Shown: in pieces, positions 1-8,599 of the stretch
Layout of the letters: each line of letters starts with the position of its first letter
Position numbering within the stretch: position 1 is the first letter of the stretch
Assembly: GCA_964356295.1 (NCBI GenBank)
Contig: CAYHHE010000035.1
Coordinates: forward strand, 1-25,713
Reading direction: 5' to 3'
Length of the DNA: 25,713 nucleotides
From: CAVQGZ01 sp964356295
GTDB taxonomy: Bacteria; Actinomycetota; Actinomycetes; Jiangellales; Jiangellaceae
Notes under the pieces: model-generated
What the model was told of the DNA's origin: nothing
Database searches by the model: none
What the model saw: only the letters and a program-made list of their open reading frames with translations
Made by a program: the position numbers and the translations under genes

Positions 1-153
1 AGTCCAGCACCCGCAGCCGCGCCCGGGGCATGCGCTCGGCTGCCAGCCGGGCTCGGACGGCTGCGGATCGGCGTCGCGGCACTGTTGGACCGCCATAGGG
101 GGTCTGGCTTAGCGTTCGCGGGTGGCCGCTACTGACCGACTTCGCCGAGTCCG
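1..153. other. Left edge, no supported gene
   Basis: Short open frames run through this stretch on both strands, but none has a recognisable motif or a good start. Plus-strand frames end in stops at about 105-135, so the tail of a gene truncated by the window edge is possible but cannot be shown. Confidence 0.4.
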
Positions 154-870
154 GTGACCTCGGAGGTCGAGATCTGCCTGCCGTTCACGGATCGGTGGTT
201 GACCAGGAACAGCCCGGCCTCGGCGGGTCCGCAGTCACGGAACGGACCTGTGGGGTGAGCGGTATGCCATCGACTCCGTGGGGGTGGACCACCTCCATCG
301 GACGGCGGACCGCTGTGACTGGCGGATCATGCTTGCCACCGAACCGGTGCAGCGGTTCTTCGCCTATGGCCGCCCGATCCTGGCACCCGCCGACGGCGTC
401 GTCGTGCAGGTCCACGACGGCGAGATCGATCACCAAGCGCGACGCTCACAGCTGGCCCTGGTGCCGCATGAGCTGGGTCAGCGGGCGCGCCTGCGTCACG
501 GCGTGGCGGCCATCGCCGCCCACCATCTGATCCTCGCGCTGCAGCGCAGCGGCGCGTTCGTCGTCCTGGCGCACCTGCGGGCCGGCTCGATGCGGGTCGC
601 CGTCGGCGAGGAGGTGAGGGCGGGGCAGCCAAAGGCCGAGTGTGGCAACCCGGGCAACTCGACCCAGCCGCATCTCCACGTGCAAGTGATGGACAGCCCG
701 GACCTGTCTGTGGCCCGTGGCATCCCGATGGCGTTTCGGCGCTTCCGGGAATGGCCCGGCGGCGCCAAGCAGCCTCGGATCAAGGAGGGTGGACTTCCCA
801 GCGAGGGCGCGGTCGCCGAACCGCTGCCCGCGACGACGTCAGACGCGGATCCCTCACGATCGTCGGCCTG
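154..870 (+). pseudogene. M23 (LytM-type) peptidase, frameshifted
   Basis: Zinc metallopeptidase of the M23/LytM family, which cleaves peptidoglycan cross-bridges outside the membrane. The protein starts at GTG 154 in frame 1 and reads MTSEVEICLPFTDRWLTRNS, then continues one frame over with SHGTDLWGERYAID, then APADGVV, VVLAHLRAGS and PHLHVQV. These are the His-Asp and HxH zinc-ligand regions plus the conserved V-x-x-G-Q segment of the fold. Removing a single base (T220) restores one uninterrupted frame across the junction. The family C-terminus (GGLPSEGAVAEPLP) ends near 840. No stop follows, and the frame runs on to 1300, so the natural end is probably lost too. No signal peptide is visible, as in many short actinobacterial members. 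It is either a true pseudogene or carries a sequence error at 220. Family assignment is firm; the right boundary is approximate. Confidence 0.75.
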
Positions 871-1351
871 CAGCCCTCTCCAGGAGGCCTCCACAACTGC
901 TGGTGCTCGGGGGCTGGCGTGGCGATCCGACGTGGCGGCCATGCTGGCTATCACCTGGCAGGTGGCGCGCCACCCCTGCATGCGAGCGCTGAGAGCGTCC
1001 TCCTGTGGCCTGTCCTGGCGGCCGCCGGCATGTCCGCCGAGAGCGTGGGCGACATCCTCGACGCCGGGGTCGCTGCGGCGGCTGTGCTCTCCCGAGACGT
1101 GCTTCATGCGCCGGCGTCGGTCCTGCTCGGCGTCGCGGTGCTGGTCATCGCGTGACTGCTGGCCGAAGCGATCTGTGGGGGCGCTGGGCGCTGTCCGTCC
1201 ACGCCGGCGTTGCTGGGGCCTTCGCGGGTCTCCAGCGTTCTCGTCGGCCCTGAGGGCTTGGGCCCCGGCCTCGGCAGAGGTCACCTCGACCCTACGCTGA
1301 CCCGCGCAAGGACTCACCTGACGGTCACCACCACCGCTACCGTCCGACGAT
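871..1351. other. Degraded or uncertain coding stretch
   Basis: No intact gene is supported here. Frame 2 has GC-rich third positions from about 915 to 975 (WRSDVAAMLAITWQVARH), then the bias moves to frame 1 from about 980 to the TGA at 1153-1155, which encodes hydrophobic residues ending in SVLLGVAVLVIA. This frame switch suggests a small membrane-protein gene broken by an indel. I do not recognise the family. A reading from GTG 919 in frame 1 (78 residues) is an alternative, but its first third has poor codon bias. From 1156 to 1351 I see nothing. Confidence 0.3.
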
Positions 1352-1819
1352 GTGGCCGGTCGGACCCTGACGCGTCGCATCACCGCCGAGGGCATCTACG
1401 GCTGCCTGGCCATCGCCGTGGTGTGCCTAGCCTGGGAAGAGGACAACCTCGGCGCGCTCGCCGCCGAGATCCTCGTCTACGCCGTCGCCCTCTGGCTGTT
1501 CCACATCTACGCCCGCGTCGTCTATGCCGGATGGCGGGACCGCACCCTGGCCGACATGGTCCGGTGGGCCCGCCACGAGTGGCCCCACCTGGAGGCAGCC
1601 CTGCCGGCCCTCGCCATCGTCCTCGCCGGGTGGGCAGCAGGGTGGGACCCAGTGGGCACCTCCGACCTCGCCCTCGCGCTCACGCTCCTCAACCTTCTCG
1701 CCTGGCAGGTTGCGCTGCTCAGACCCGGCCGACCCAGCACGGCCGCCCTGATCGGCACGCTCGCCGTCGACCTCACGGCCCTCGCCGCGTTGATCGCCCT
1801 GCGTCTCTGGATCAAGTAG
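1352..1819 (+). CDS. Small multi-pass membrane protein, unknown function
   Basis: A 155-residue protein with about five hydrophobic segments: roughly residues 13-28, 34-53, 81-99, 104-122 and 131-152. A basic, charged stretch (YAGWRDRTLADMVRWARHEW) lies between the second and third. The frame has strong GC third-position bias to the TAG at 1817-1819. It must begin after the in-frame TGA at 1319-1321, and GTG 1352 is the first usable start. There is no clear Shine-Dalgarno sequence, so leaderless or weak initiation is possible. It probably sits in the cytoplasmic membrane. I do not recognise a family and no neighbour suggests a role. Existence as a real gene is well supported by codon bias and the membrane pattern. 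Confidence 0.75.
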   Translation: MAGRTLTRRITAEGIYGCLAIAVVCLAWEEDNLGALAAEILVYAVALWLFHIYARVVYAGWRDRTLADMVRWARHEWPHLEAALPALAIVLAGWAAGWDPVGTSDLALALTLLNLLAWQVALLRPGRPSTAALIGTLAVDLTALAALIALRLWIK

Positions 1820-1874
1820 GGCACACGGACGTCTGCGGGTATCAAGACAGCGACAAGCCAAGGGCACTCACAGG

Positions 1875-2280
1875 TCAACGTTGGTCGATCGCCGTGACCC
1901 CGGCGAGGTCGTCGAACGCCCGTCGATCGGCGCTGACGATGATGCGACCTCAGGCGCGTGCAGTGGCCGCGATGATCAGGTCGTGGGCGCCGCGCAGAAG
2001 TCCCGAACGTCGCACCCCGGCCAGAAGCTCCACGTGGACGAGCGCCACAGTCATGTCGTAGGGCAGCACGACAACGGACGCGACGATGGCATCGACATAG
2101 GTCTGTCGCCTCGACCTGGCGCGATCGGACGCGAGGGCGACACCGACGCTGAGCTCGGCGACGGTGATCGCCGCGACGGCGACGTCGTCCTGGTCGTCGA
2201 TCAGGGCGTCCAGGTCACGGTCGCTGCGTTCGGGGGTCGATGAGGGAAGTCGTGTCGAGCAGCAGCAGGCTCACGGTCAC
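1875..2280 (-). pseudogene. VapC-type PIN-domain toxin, doubly broken
   Basis: Remnant of a VapC ribonuclease, the toxin of a type II toxin-antitoxin pair that cleaves RNA with Mg2+ held by acidic residues. From GTG 2280 it reads MTVSLLLLDTTSLID (first PIN aspartate). It then loses frame at a run of five G on the plus strand (2232-2236). Dropping one base restores PERSDRDLDALIDDQ, then ITVAELSVGVALA (conserved glutamate) and RGAHDLIIAATARA (third acidic residue). A TGA at 1950-1952 interrupts the protein there. After it the same frame continues GRIIVSADRRAFDDL, which holds the last conserved Asp region, to the TGA at 1875-1877. Corrected length is about 134 residues, normal for the family. 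Two independent lesions make true decay more likely than a sequencing error. The start overlaps the stop of the upstream remnant by GTGA. Confidence 0.8.
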
Positions 2281-2450
2281 TGGTCGACCTCGAGTGGTCC
2301 CCTGACCTCCGTCAGGTCGTTCTCCCACCGCGGATCTGGTCGGTGCCGACACAGGACGTCCTTGACGCCACTCCCTCGCCCCAGCGACACCCGCTCGATC
2401 TGGGCGACCGCCCTGCCGCGCCCAAGGATCGGATAGCGACGCCGGTCAGA
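2277..2450 (-). pseudogene. Possible Phd-like antitoxin tail next to vapC
   Basis: An open frame after the TAA at 2451-2453 reads RRYPILGRGRAVAQIERV, then DPRWENDLTEVRGPLEVDQ, and stops at 2277-2279, overlapping the vapC GTG by GTGA. Such a coupled overlap is typical of an antitoxin preceding its toxin. The first segment resembles the 'ITRRGRPVARL' strand of Phd/YefM antitoxins, and the acidic end resembles a toxin-wrapping tail. The N-terminal dimerisation and DNA-binding half is missing. The only internal start is GTG 2390 (37 residues). The neighbour VapC remnant is the main support; the Phd assignment is inference. Confidence 0.35.
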
Positions 2451-2453
2451 TTA

Positions 2454-2751
2454 TCGGATCATCGCGAACCGACACGCTTCGCCACCTACTGCCCGTGGCA
2501 GTTGCTGCGCTGGCGCACTGCGATGTGTCGAACCTGTGGCTGCTGCGGCTGCGCATGTGGTGGGAGGGCGCGCTCTGGATCATCCCCTTGTCGAGGGTGC
2601 TTGGAGGTGCCGGCCGCGGCTGTGGCTGGATCAGCGGGCCCCAGGCATGAGGCCCCTGCGCAGCTGACACCAGCCGGTCGCCGGGGACTCGCGGCTGCGC
2701 GCGTGAGAGAGTGCCGCGAGCGAACCCTTCCAGGATCTCCACGGAGGCATC
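2454..2751. other. Leader of the aminotransferase gene, no gene
   Basis: No supported coding region lies here. Frames on both strands lack motifs and consistent codon bias. The last part carries the ribosome binding site for the next gene (GGAGG at about 2741-2745). I did not find a convincing -35/-10 pair, riboswitch or terminator. Confidence 0.5.
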
Positions 2752-4170
2752 ATGACCGAGCTCGCCACACCCAGCGCATGGCCCGCCCACGACCCTGGAA
2801 CCCACCGCTGGCTGCCCGAGACGTCGACCCCGATCTCCCGCGGTCGCGTCGAGCAGCTCCTCGCCGCCGAATGGGAGCGATTCACCTCCGGCACCGCAGC
2901 CTCGGGTGCGCACAACGCGCGGGCGAGCAGGACTCTGCCGCTCGGGGTGACCTCGTCGTTCCAGCACTGGGAGCCCTATCCGATCTCCATCGAGTCGGCG
3001 CGCGGCGCCTGGCTGACTGACGTCGACGGCCGGCAGCTGCTGGACCTGTCGATGGGCTTCGGCGCGATGCTCGTCGGCCACCTGAACCCGGTCGTAGTCG
3101 AGCACGTCGAGAACGCGCTGCACGAGACCGGCACCCTGTTCGTCACCCCGTCGCCGCAGGCCACGGAAATGAGCGAGCGGTTCTGCCGGCGGTTCGGGCT
3201 GGACATGCTGCGGTTCACCAACTCCGGCACCGAGTCACTGATGTACGCCATCCGCGTGGCTCGCGCGTACACCCACCGCAAGGCCATCGTGAAGATCGAG
3301 GGCGGCTACCACGGTGGGTACGACGGCTTGCAGGTATCCGTGAAGCCCGCGCTGGCCGACATCGGGCCGGCCGACGCACCGATCGGGGACGTGCCGTTCG
3401 ACGTGGAGGCCGGCACTGTGCACGTGGTCGCCTACAACGACCTGCCGATGCTCGAGCGGATCCTGGCTGAGCACGGGGCCGAGATCGCCGCCATGGTCGC
3501 CGAGCCGGTGATCGAGAACCTCGCCATCGTGGTGCCCGACGAGGGGTACCTCGCCGGGGTGCGCGCCCTGTGCGACGAGTACGGCGTGGTGCTGGTCTTC
3601 GACGAGGTCAAGACCGGCCTGACCGCCGGCCCCGCGGGCGCCGCGCAACGCCTTGGAGTGCAGCCAGACCTGATCACCCTCGCGAAGAGCATCGGCGGTG
3701 GCCTGCCGCTGGCGGCGTTCGGGGGCAAGCGCGACGTCATGGAGGTCGTGGTCGACGGCCGGATGGCGCACTTCGGCACCTACAACGGCAGCCCGCTGGT
3801 CATGGCCGCGGCCCGCGCCGTCGACGAGATCTGCACGCAGGAGGCGCTCGACGCCGCCGAGGCGATCAACATGCGCGCGATGGCTGCCCTCGAGACGGTG
3901 ATCGAGGAGTACGAGCTGCCGGCCCACACCGTCGGTCTCGGCGTGAAGGGGTGCGTCACCTGGGCGACCACACCCGTGCGCAACTACCGGGACTACAAGG
4001 CCACCGACTTCGGCGTGGCCGAGCTGTCCTGGCTGTGGGGCGTGAACCGGCACGTCCTCACCCCGCCCGGCCTCGACGAGCAGTGGCTGGTCTCGCTCGC
4101 CCACACCGACGACGACATGGGGCACCTGGTCGAGCACTACGCCGCGCTGGCCAGGGCTCTGCGCGCCTGA
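2752..4170 (+). CDS. Class III PLP-dependent aminotransferase (GSA-aminomutase-like)
   Basis: Aminotransferase of subgroup III, fold type I, closest in pattern to glutamate-1-semialdehyde 2,1-aminomutases and related 'aspartate aminotransferase family' enzymes. It uses pyridoxal phosphate to move an amino group. The 472-residue protein has the phosphate-binding NSGTES (157-162), the GGYHGGYDG segment, the cofactor Asp in FDEVKTG (D284) and the Schiff-base lysine in TLAKSIGGGLPL (K312). About 40 residues precede the usual start of the fold, so it is slightly longer than classic HemL. ATG 2752 is chosen because GGAGG sits six bases upstream. It appears to be transcribed alone. The substrate cannot be read from sequence. 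A housekeeping HemL role is less likely because no other haem genes are nearby. Confidence in family is high and in substrate low. Confidence 0.93.
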   Translation: MTELATPSAWPAHDPGTHRWLPETSTPISRGRVEQLLAAEWERFTSGTAASGAHNARASRTLPLGVTSSFQHWEPYPISIESARGAWLTDVDGRQLLDLSMGFGAMLVGHLNPVVVEHVENALHETGTLFVTPSPQATEMSERFCRRFGLDMLRFTNSGTESLMYAIRVARAYTHRKAIVKIEGGYHGGYDGLQVSVKPALADIGPADAPIGDVPFDVEAGTVHVVAYNDLPMLERILAEHGAEIAAMVAEPVIENLAIVVPDEGYLAGVRALCDEYGVVLVFDEVKTGLTAGPAGAAQRLGVQPDLITLAKSIGGGLPLAAFGGKRDVMEVVVDGRMAHFGTYNGSPLVMAAARAVDEICTQEALDAAEAINMRAMAALETVIEEYELPAHTVGLGVKGCVTWATTPVRNYRDYKATDFGVAELSWLWGVNRHVLTPPGLDEQWLVSLAHTDDDMGHLVEHYAALARALRA

Positions 4171-4527
4171 CACGGCGCCGTTCGTGCGCACCCGCTGGTC
4201 ATCCTCACCCCGTCCGGCGGAGGCAAACGGGGCGGGTTGCGCTTCTCGGTCGCCCGGGTCAGATCGGCGCAGAGGTGCTGCGGCAGACGCTGGACGCGGG
4301 CGCGTGGCCACCGCGACGGTGCGAGACCCTCATCGGGTCCCGGTGAGTGATGCCACGCTCCATCACCCTCGCTGAACTCGCGGCAGGCTCCCATGCCACC
4401 GAGGACTCCGCCGAACGGAGCCGACGCCAGCAATCGGATCACGCCATTGGCTGCCGACGTCGTCGCCGCCGGTCACCGCCCGGCATCTGACCTCCTGTCG
4501 GTGGTGTGAGCCGGATGGGAGGGTGCG
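4171..4527. other. Intergenic, no supported gene
   Basis: Short frames on both strands lack coherent codon bias. One plus-strand peptide (RVALLGRPGQIGAEVLRQTL, about 4237-4296) vaguely resembles a nucleotide-binding segment but has no start and stops at 4346. A Shine-Dalgarno-like GGGAGG at about 4517-4522 belongs to the next gene. Confidence 0.45.
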
Positions 4528-5328
4528 GTGGGGTACGCGGAGGTGCTGCGCAGGAGCTTCCCGGCGCTGGACCCGGTCGTGGACGACCTGTTCCTGCTCG
4601 AGGCGCATGAGGTGGCCGAGCTTCCGCACCGAGTCCCGGCACGTGAGCTGGCGGCAGTCCTGCATGCGTGGCCTTCGCTGCGCCGGTTCCTGGGCATGCG
4701 GCATCCCCCGGTTGCCCCCACCCTGGACGAGCTGCTCGCCACGTACGCAGCCGTGACAGAGGACGAGCTACCGGGGTGCGCCGACGTGGTGCTGTGGGAG
4801 GTCGCGGACTGGATCGTCTACCAGCGCGCGCCGGCCTACTACGACGAACGTGTGGCCATCCCGTGGGACGTGGCTGCCGTCACCGGTGTGGTCGACCTAA
4901 CCGGTGCCCGCGTGATCGACGCGGGTGCGGGCACGGGTCGGGTGGCCCTCTCGGTTGCCCCGCTGGCAGCGAGCGTCTTCGCGGTCGAGCCGGTCGCCGC
5001 GCTGCGCGGCTACCTGCGGGGGAGGGCAGCCGGCCGGGGGCTGGACAACGTCTACGTCCTCGACGGTGTCCTGCATGCCGTGCCGCTGCCCGATGAGACC
5101 GCCGATGTGCTGCTGACCTGTCACGCCGTCGGCTGGAACCTGGCGGCCGAGCTGCGCGAGATCGACAGGCTCGTCCGACCAGGAGGGACTGTTCTGCACG
5201 CCTTCGCCGAGCTCGAGGGACAGACGCTGGGCGGGCCGGTGCAGCAGGCGCTCGAGTCCCACGGCTACGTGCATTCGACCCACCGCAGCGCTCGCGGGCT
5301 TCTGCACTGCTACACCCGTCGGCTCTGA
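4528..5328 (+). CDS. Class I SAM-dependent methyltransferase
   Basis: A 266-residue protein with a Rossmann-type methyltransferase domain in its second half. Motif I is VIDAGAGTGRVAL (129-141), followed by an acidic residue at the end of strand 2 (FAVEP), a 'DGVLHAVPLPDETADVLLTCHAV' region (motif II, about 178-200, given here in outline), and RLVRPGGTVLHAF (motif III). About 120 residues precede motif I, with a conserved-looking segment WIVYQRAPAYYDERVAIPWD. This is a substrate-side or cap region not typical of small-molecule enzymes. GTG 4528 is selected because GGGAGG lies just upstream. It is convergent with the AACS operon. The methyl acceptor is unknown. Confidence 0.88.
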   Translation: MGYAEVLRRSFPALDPVVDDLFLLEAHEVAELPHRVPARELAAVLHAWPSLRRFLGMRHPPVAPTLDELLATYAAVTEDELPGCADVVLWEVADWIVYQRAPAYYDERVAIPWDVAAVTGVVDLTGARVIDAGAGTGRVALSVAPLAASVFAVEPVAALRGYLRGRAAGRGLDNVYVLDGVLHAVPLPDETADVLLTCHAVGWNLAAELREIDRLVRPGGTVLHAFAELEGQTLGGPVQQALESHGYVHSTHRSARGLLHCYTRRL

Positions 5329-5402
5329 CCTCCGGAACTGGGGGCGTGGACAGCATCCATTGGCGGTGCCGTGCAACGTCAGCACACATACTCCCTCGCT
5401 CC

Positions 5403-5429
5403 CCCGCGTGTCGAGCCTCGACACGCGGG
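5403..5429. terminator. 27-bp palindrome between convergent genes
   Basis: Two perfect 13-nt arms (CCCGCGTGTCGAG and its complement) are separated by one base, in the 280-bp gap where the methyltransferase gene and the acetoacetyl-CoA synthetase gene converge. The position suits a bidirectional terminator hairpin. No T-tract follows on either side, which is common for actinobacterial terminators. A regulator binding site is the alternative. The rest of 5329-5608 shows nothing else. Confidence 0.55.
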
Positions 5430-5608
5430 ACGAATCGGGCACGAGTTCCGAGAATATGTGCCGACGTGGACGCGAGGGCGCCGCGACGGTCGCGGAGTCA
5501 CCCGAGGAGGCGCTGCGGGGACCTGCGTGTGTCCTGCTGACCGGTTCTCCTGAGTCAGGGATACGGTCCGACGGTGTCAGGGGCGGTGTCCGCGGGATCT
5601 GGCTACGC

Positions 5609-7597
5609 TCAACGCGCCAGCTCGGGGAGGTCGTGCATGGCGTCCAGGGACTCGGGGTTGGCCAGCGCTTCCCGGTTGGCGACCGGGCGGCCGTGGACGG
5701 CGTCGCGGACAGCGAGCTCGGCGAGCTTGCCGCTGCGGGTGCGTGGCAGGTCGGCGACGGCGACGATCCGGGCCGGTACGTGCCGGGGTGAGCAGTTGTC
5801 CCGCAGATGATGCCGGATGGTGGCGGCCAGCGCCTCGTCGAGCACGGTGCCGGGGGTGAGCACGACGAACAGGACGATCCGGGTGTCGGAGTCCCACTCC
5901 TGCCCGATGGCCAGGCTCTCCACCACCTGCGGAAGCGCCTCGACCTGGCGGTAGATCTCGGCGGTGCCGATCCGCACCCCCCCGGCGTTCAGCGTGGCGT
6001 CGCTGCGGCCGTGGATGACGAACCCCCCGTGGTTGGTGACGCAGGCGTAGTCCCCTTGCGCCCACACCCCAGGTACCTCATCGAAGTAGGCCGCCCGCAG
6101 CCGCTCGCCGGTGTCGTCGCCCCACAGGCCCAGCGGCATCGACGGGAAACGGTTGCGGCACACCAGCTCTCCGCGGGTCCCCGGGCGGGCCCGCAGGCTC
6201 GCGCCGCCGGAGTCCACGACGTCGACGTCCAGGCCCAGTGCCGGGCCCTGGATCTCCCCGGCGTGCACCGGGCGCGTCGGGTCGCCGGCCACGAAGCATC
6301 CGACGATGTCGGTCCCGCCGGAGATGGACGCCAGGTGCACATCCGGGTGCACCGAGGAGTACACGTAGCCGAACCCCTCCGGTGACAGCGGCGACCCGGT
6401 CGAGGTGATCGTCCGCAGGCTGCCCAGATCGTGGTCCCGGGACGGCTGCAGCCCCGCCTTGGCTGCCGCGTCGAGGTACTTGGCGCTCGTCCCGAAGAAG
6501 GTGAGCCGCTCAGCCTCTGCCACCTCGAACAGCACCCCAGCTCGGGGATGCATCGGTGACCCGTCGTAGAGCACCAGCGTCGCTCCCGACGCCAACGCCG
6601 AGACCTGCCAGTTCCACATCATCCAGCCACAGGTGGTGTAGTAGCACACCCGGTCACCGGCCCGGATGTCACAGTGCAGCTGGTGCTCGCTCAGGTGCTT
6701 GAGCAGCACCCCGCCGGCTCGGTGCACGATCGCCTTCGGCGCCCCCGTCGTCCCGCTCGAGTACAGCACCACGAGAGGGTGGTCGAACGGCAGCTCGGTG
6801 AACACTTGCCGCCCAGGCCTGGACACCGCGTCCGACCAATCCTGCACGGCCGCCACGCTCGAGGGCACTCCGCCGCCCAGGACGGGCACGACGAACGTCA
6901 CCGGCCGTACCCGCAGCCCGGCCAGCACCTGCCCCAGCGCGTCGCGCCGGTCGTAGACGCGCCCGCTGTAACGGTACCCGTCCGCCGCGACCAGGACCGT
7001 GGGGTCGATCTGGCCGAACCGGTCCAGCACGCCCGCCACCCCGAAGTCCGGCGAGGCCGAGCTGAACACCGCCCCCACCATCGCCGAGCCGAGGAACGCC
7101 ACCACCGTCTCCGGCACGTTCGGCATCCAGGCGGCCACCCGATCGCCCGGCCGCACCCCCACCTCCCGCAGGGTCGCGGCGAACGCAGCCGCCTGCTCCC
7201 GTAGTTGCCGCCACGACAGCACCCGGCGCGACCCCGCCTCGTCGCGTGCCACGATCGCCGGCCCGTCGCCGTCGCGGCCGAGCAGGGTGGCCGCCACGTT
7301 GAGCCGTGCCTCAGGGAAGAACGTCGTCTGTGCCAGCGACCGCCCCGCCACGATCGCCGGCCCACTACCGCGGCGCCCACGCACCCCCAAGCGCGACCAC
7401 GCCTCGTCCCAGAAGAGGTCGGGGTTACCGACCGACCACGCGTGCAGCGCCGGCGTGTCGACCAGATCCACGCCGTGGGACTGCGCGACACCCTCACGAA
7501 ACCCCGTCAGCACCGCCTCGGACACCCGACCCGGCGACGCAGACCACAGTCGCTGGCCCATCTCGGAGAACGACGACACGCAGGCAGTCTGATCCAT
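5609..7597 (-). CDS. Acetoacetyl-CoA synthetase (acetoacetate-CoA ligase)
   Basis: Adenylate-forming ligase (ANL superfamily) that activates acetoacetate with ATP and CoA to acetoacetyl-CoA, AMP and pyrophosphate in the cytoplasm. The 662-residue length fits the family. Visible motifs: N-terminal FFPEARLNVA, typical of the ACS/AACS branch; P-loop YSSGTTGAPK (279-288); TTCGWMMWNW, characteristic of acetoacetyl-CoA synthetases; SGGTDI; GRSDATLNAGGVRIG hinge; and the catalytic lysine in TRSGKLAEL (K624). ATG 7597 lies 31 nt after the stop of the upstream gene. It has no strong Shine-Dalgarno sequence, and the in-frame ATG at 7561 (MGQRLWSASPGRV) is a reasonable alternative because homologues often start there. 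It is the last gene of the MBL-FAH-AACS unit, so acetoacetate or a close 3-oxo acid from the upstream hydrolase is the inferred substrate. Confidence 0.92.
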   Translation of the reverse strand: MDQTACVSSFSEMGQRLWSASPGRVSEAVLTGFREGVAQSHGVDLVDTPALHAWSVGNPDLFWDEAWSRLGVRGRRGSGPAIVAGRSLAQTTFFPEARLNVAATLLGRDGDGPAIVARDEAGSRRVLSWRQLREQAAAFAATLREVGVRPGDRVAAWMPNVPETVVAFLGSAMVGAVFSSASPDFGVAGVLDRFGQIDPTVLVAADGYRYSGRVYDRRDALGQVLAGLRVRPVTFVVPVLGGGVPSSVAAVQDWSDAVSRPGRQVFTELPFDHPLVVLYSSGTTGAPKAIVHRAGGVLLKHLSEHQLHCDIRAGDRVCYYTTCGWMMWNWQVSALASGATLVLYDGSPMHPRAGVLFEVAEAERLTFFGTSAKYLDAAAKAGLQPSRDHDLGSLRTITSTGSPLSPEGFGYVYSSVHPDVHLASISGGTDIVGCFVAGDPTRPVHAGEIQGPALGLDVDVVDSGGASLRARPGTRGELVCRNRFPSMPLGLWGDDTGERLRAAYFDEVPGVWAQGDYACVTNHGGFVIHGRSDATLNAGGVRIGTAEIYRQVEALPQVVESLAIGQEWDSDTRIVLFVVLTPGTVLDEALAATIRHHLRDNCSPRHVPARIVAVADLPRTRSGKLAELAVRDAVHGRPVANREALANPESLDAMHDLPELAR

Positions 7598-7628
7598 CGG
7601 CAGCGCCCGCAGCCATCGATCCGCGGCG

Positions 7629-8573
7629 TCAGAGGTCCGGGCGGAGGGGAATGGCGTCGGTGCCGGGCAGGATCGTCTGGCGGGTCTGGCCGAGGCCCTC
7701 ACCCTTGAGGGACACGACGTCCCCGGGGTGGAGCCATCGGGCGAAGTCGGCCGGATTCGGGGTGTCGACGTGTTCGAGCAGGCACCCGCCGGGGACGGTG
7801 CCCGAGGCGATGATCGAGCCGGGCGTGAGGTCGACGCCTCGGGAGATGTAGGCGAGCAGCTCGCCGAAGCTCCAGTCCATCTCCTCGAGCGTGCCGCGGG
7901 TGATCTCCTGATCGTTCACCGTGGCGGACAGCTCGAGGGCGAGCCGACCGTCACGACGGTAGGGCTCGAGCTCGTCGACGGTGACCAACGCCGGACCGAG
8001 GGTGCTGGCGCTGTCCTTGCTCTTGCCCAGCCCGATGCCTTGGGCGAAGTCGCGGAGCTGGTGGTCGCGGGCGGTCCAGTCGTTGAAGAGCGTGTAGCCG
8101 ACAACGTGCTCATCGGCGGTGTCGGGGTGCAGGTCCCGCCCCAGATTCCCGATCACGGCAGCGACCTCGAGCTCGAAGTCGAACATGGTGCTGCCGGGGG
8201 CGACTGGGACGTCGTCGAAGGGTCCGACGACGGAGTCGGCGTTGGTGAAGTAGAAAGCCGGCGACTGTGACCACGCCGGGTGGAGCTGGGTGTCGCGCCC
8301 GAGGGCCCGGTAGCAGTTGCGCAGGTGGTCCAAGAAGCACAGCCCGTCTCGGATCGACGGAGGCCGCGGGATGGGCGCCAGCAGCCGCACGTCGGCGAGG
8401 GGTTGGACCTCGCTAGGGGATCGTCGCGCGGTTCGACCGGCCTCCGCCAGCGTCTCGGGACCACCCTGGATCAGGCCGAGCAGGGAGGTCCCGGCCGGCA
8501 GGCCGCGGACCGTCTCGTCGTCGATGATGCCGGTGCGGACGCCGGCGCGGCTGTGGTAGGTCACCCACTTCAT
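7629..8573 (-). CDS. Fumarylacetoacetate hydrolase family protein
   Basis: Metal-dependent hydrolase or decarboxylase/isomerase of the FAH superfamily, whose members split C-C bonds of 3-oxo acids (fumarylpyruvate, acylpyruvates, fumarylacetoacetate) or act in ring-cleavage pathways. The 314-residue protein has the metal-binding FDFELE (E134, E136) and FNDWTARD (D165), the GKSKDSASTLGP segment (about 183-194), and the C-terminal SFGELLAYISRG...GSIIASGTVPGG core (two short segments). It is shorter than eukaryotic-type fumarylacetoacetase (about 420 residues), so it should not be named fahA. ATG 8573 has GGGAG eight to twelve bases upstream. It lies 26 nt after the MBL gene and 31 nt before the AACS gene. 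Release of an acetoacetate-like product would feed the next enzyme; that link is inference. Confidence 0.9.
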   Translation of the reverse strand: MKWVTYHSRAGVRTGIIDDETVRGLPAGTSLLGLIQGGPETLAEAGRTARRSPSEVQPLADVRLLAPIPRPPSIRDGLCFLDHLRNCYRALGRDTQLHPAWSQSPAFYFTNADSVVGPFDDVPVAPGSTMFDFELEVAAVIGNLGRDLHPDTADEHVVGYTLFNDWTARDHQLRDFAQGIGLGKSKDSASTLGPALVTVDELEPYRRDGRLALELSATVNDQEITRGTLEEMDWSFGELLAYISRGVDLTPGSIIASGTVPGGCLLEHVDTPNPADFARWLHPGDVVSLKGEGLGQTRQTILPGTDAIPLRPDL

Positions 8574-8599
8574 GGTGCTGCTCCCTGGGTCGTGCCCGG

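Noticed and set aside
2428..2460. Direct repeats ATCGGAT (2428-2434 and 2453-2459) upstream of the vapC remnant
   Set aside because: Short, could be chance; the first copy falls inside the antitoxin remnant frame.
2600..2751. Possible riboswitch ahead of the aminotransferase
   Set aside because: Purine-rich GAGAG segment noted, but no conserved core of glycine or other known classes could be matched.
4237..4346. Peptide RVALLGRPGQIGAEVL resembling a nucleotide-binding loop
   Set aside because: No start, stops quickly, and no further family motif.
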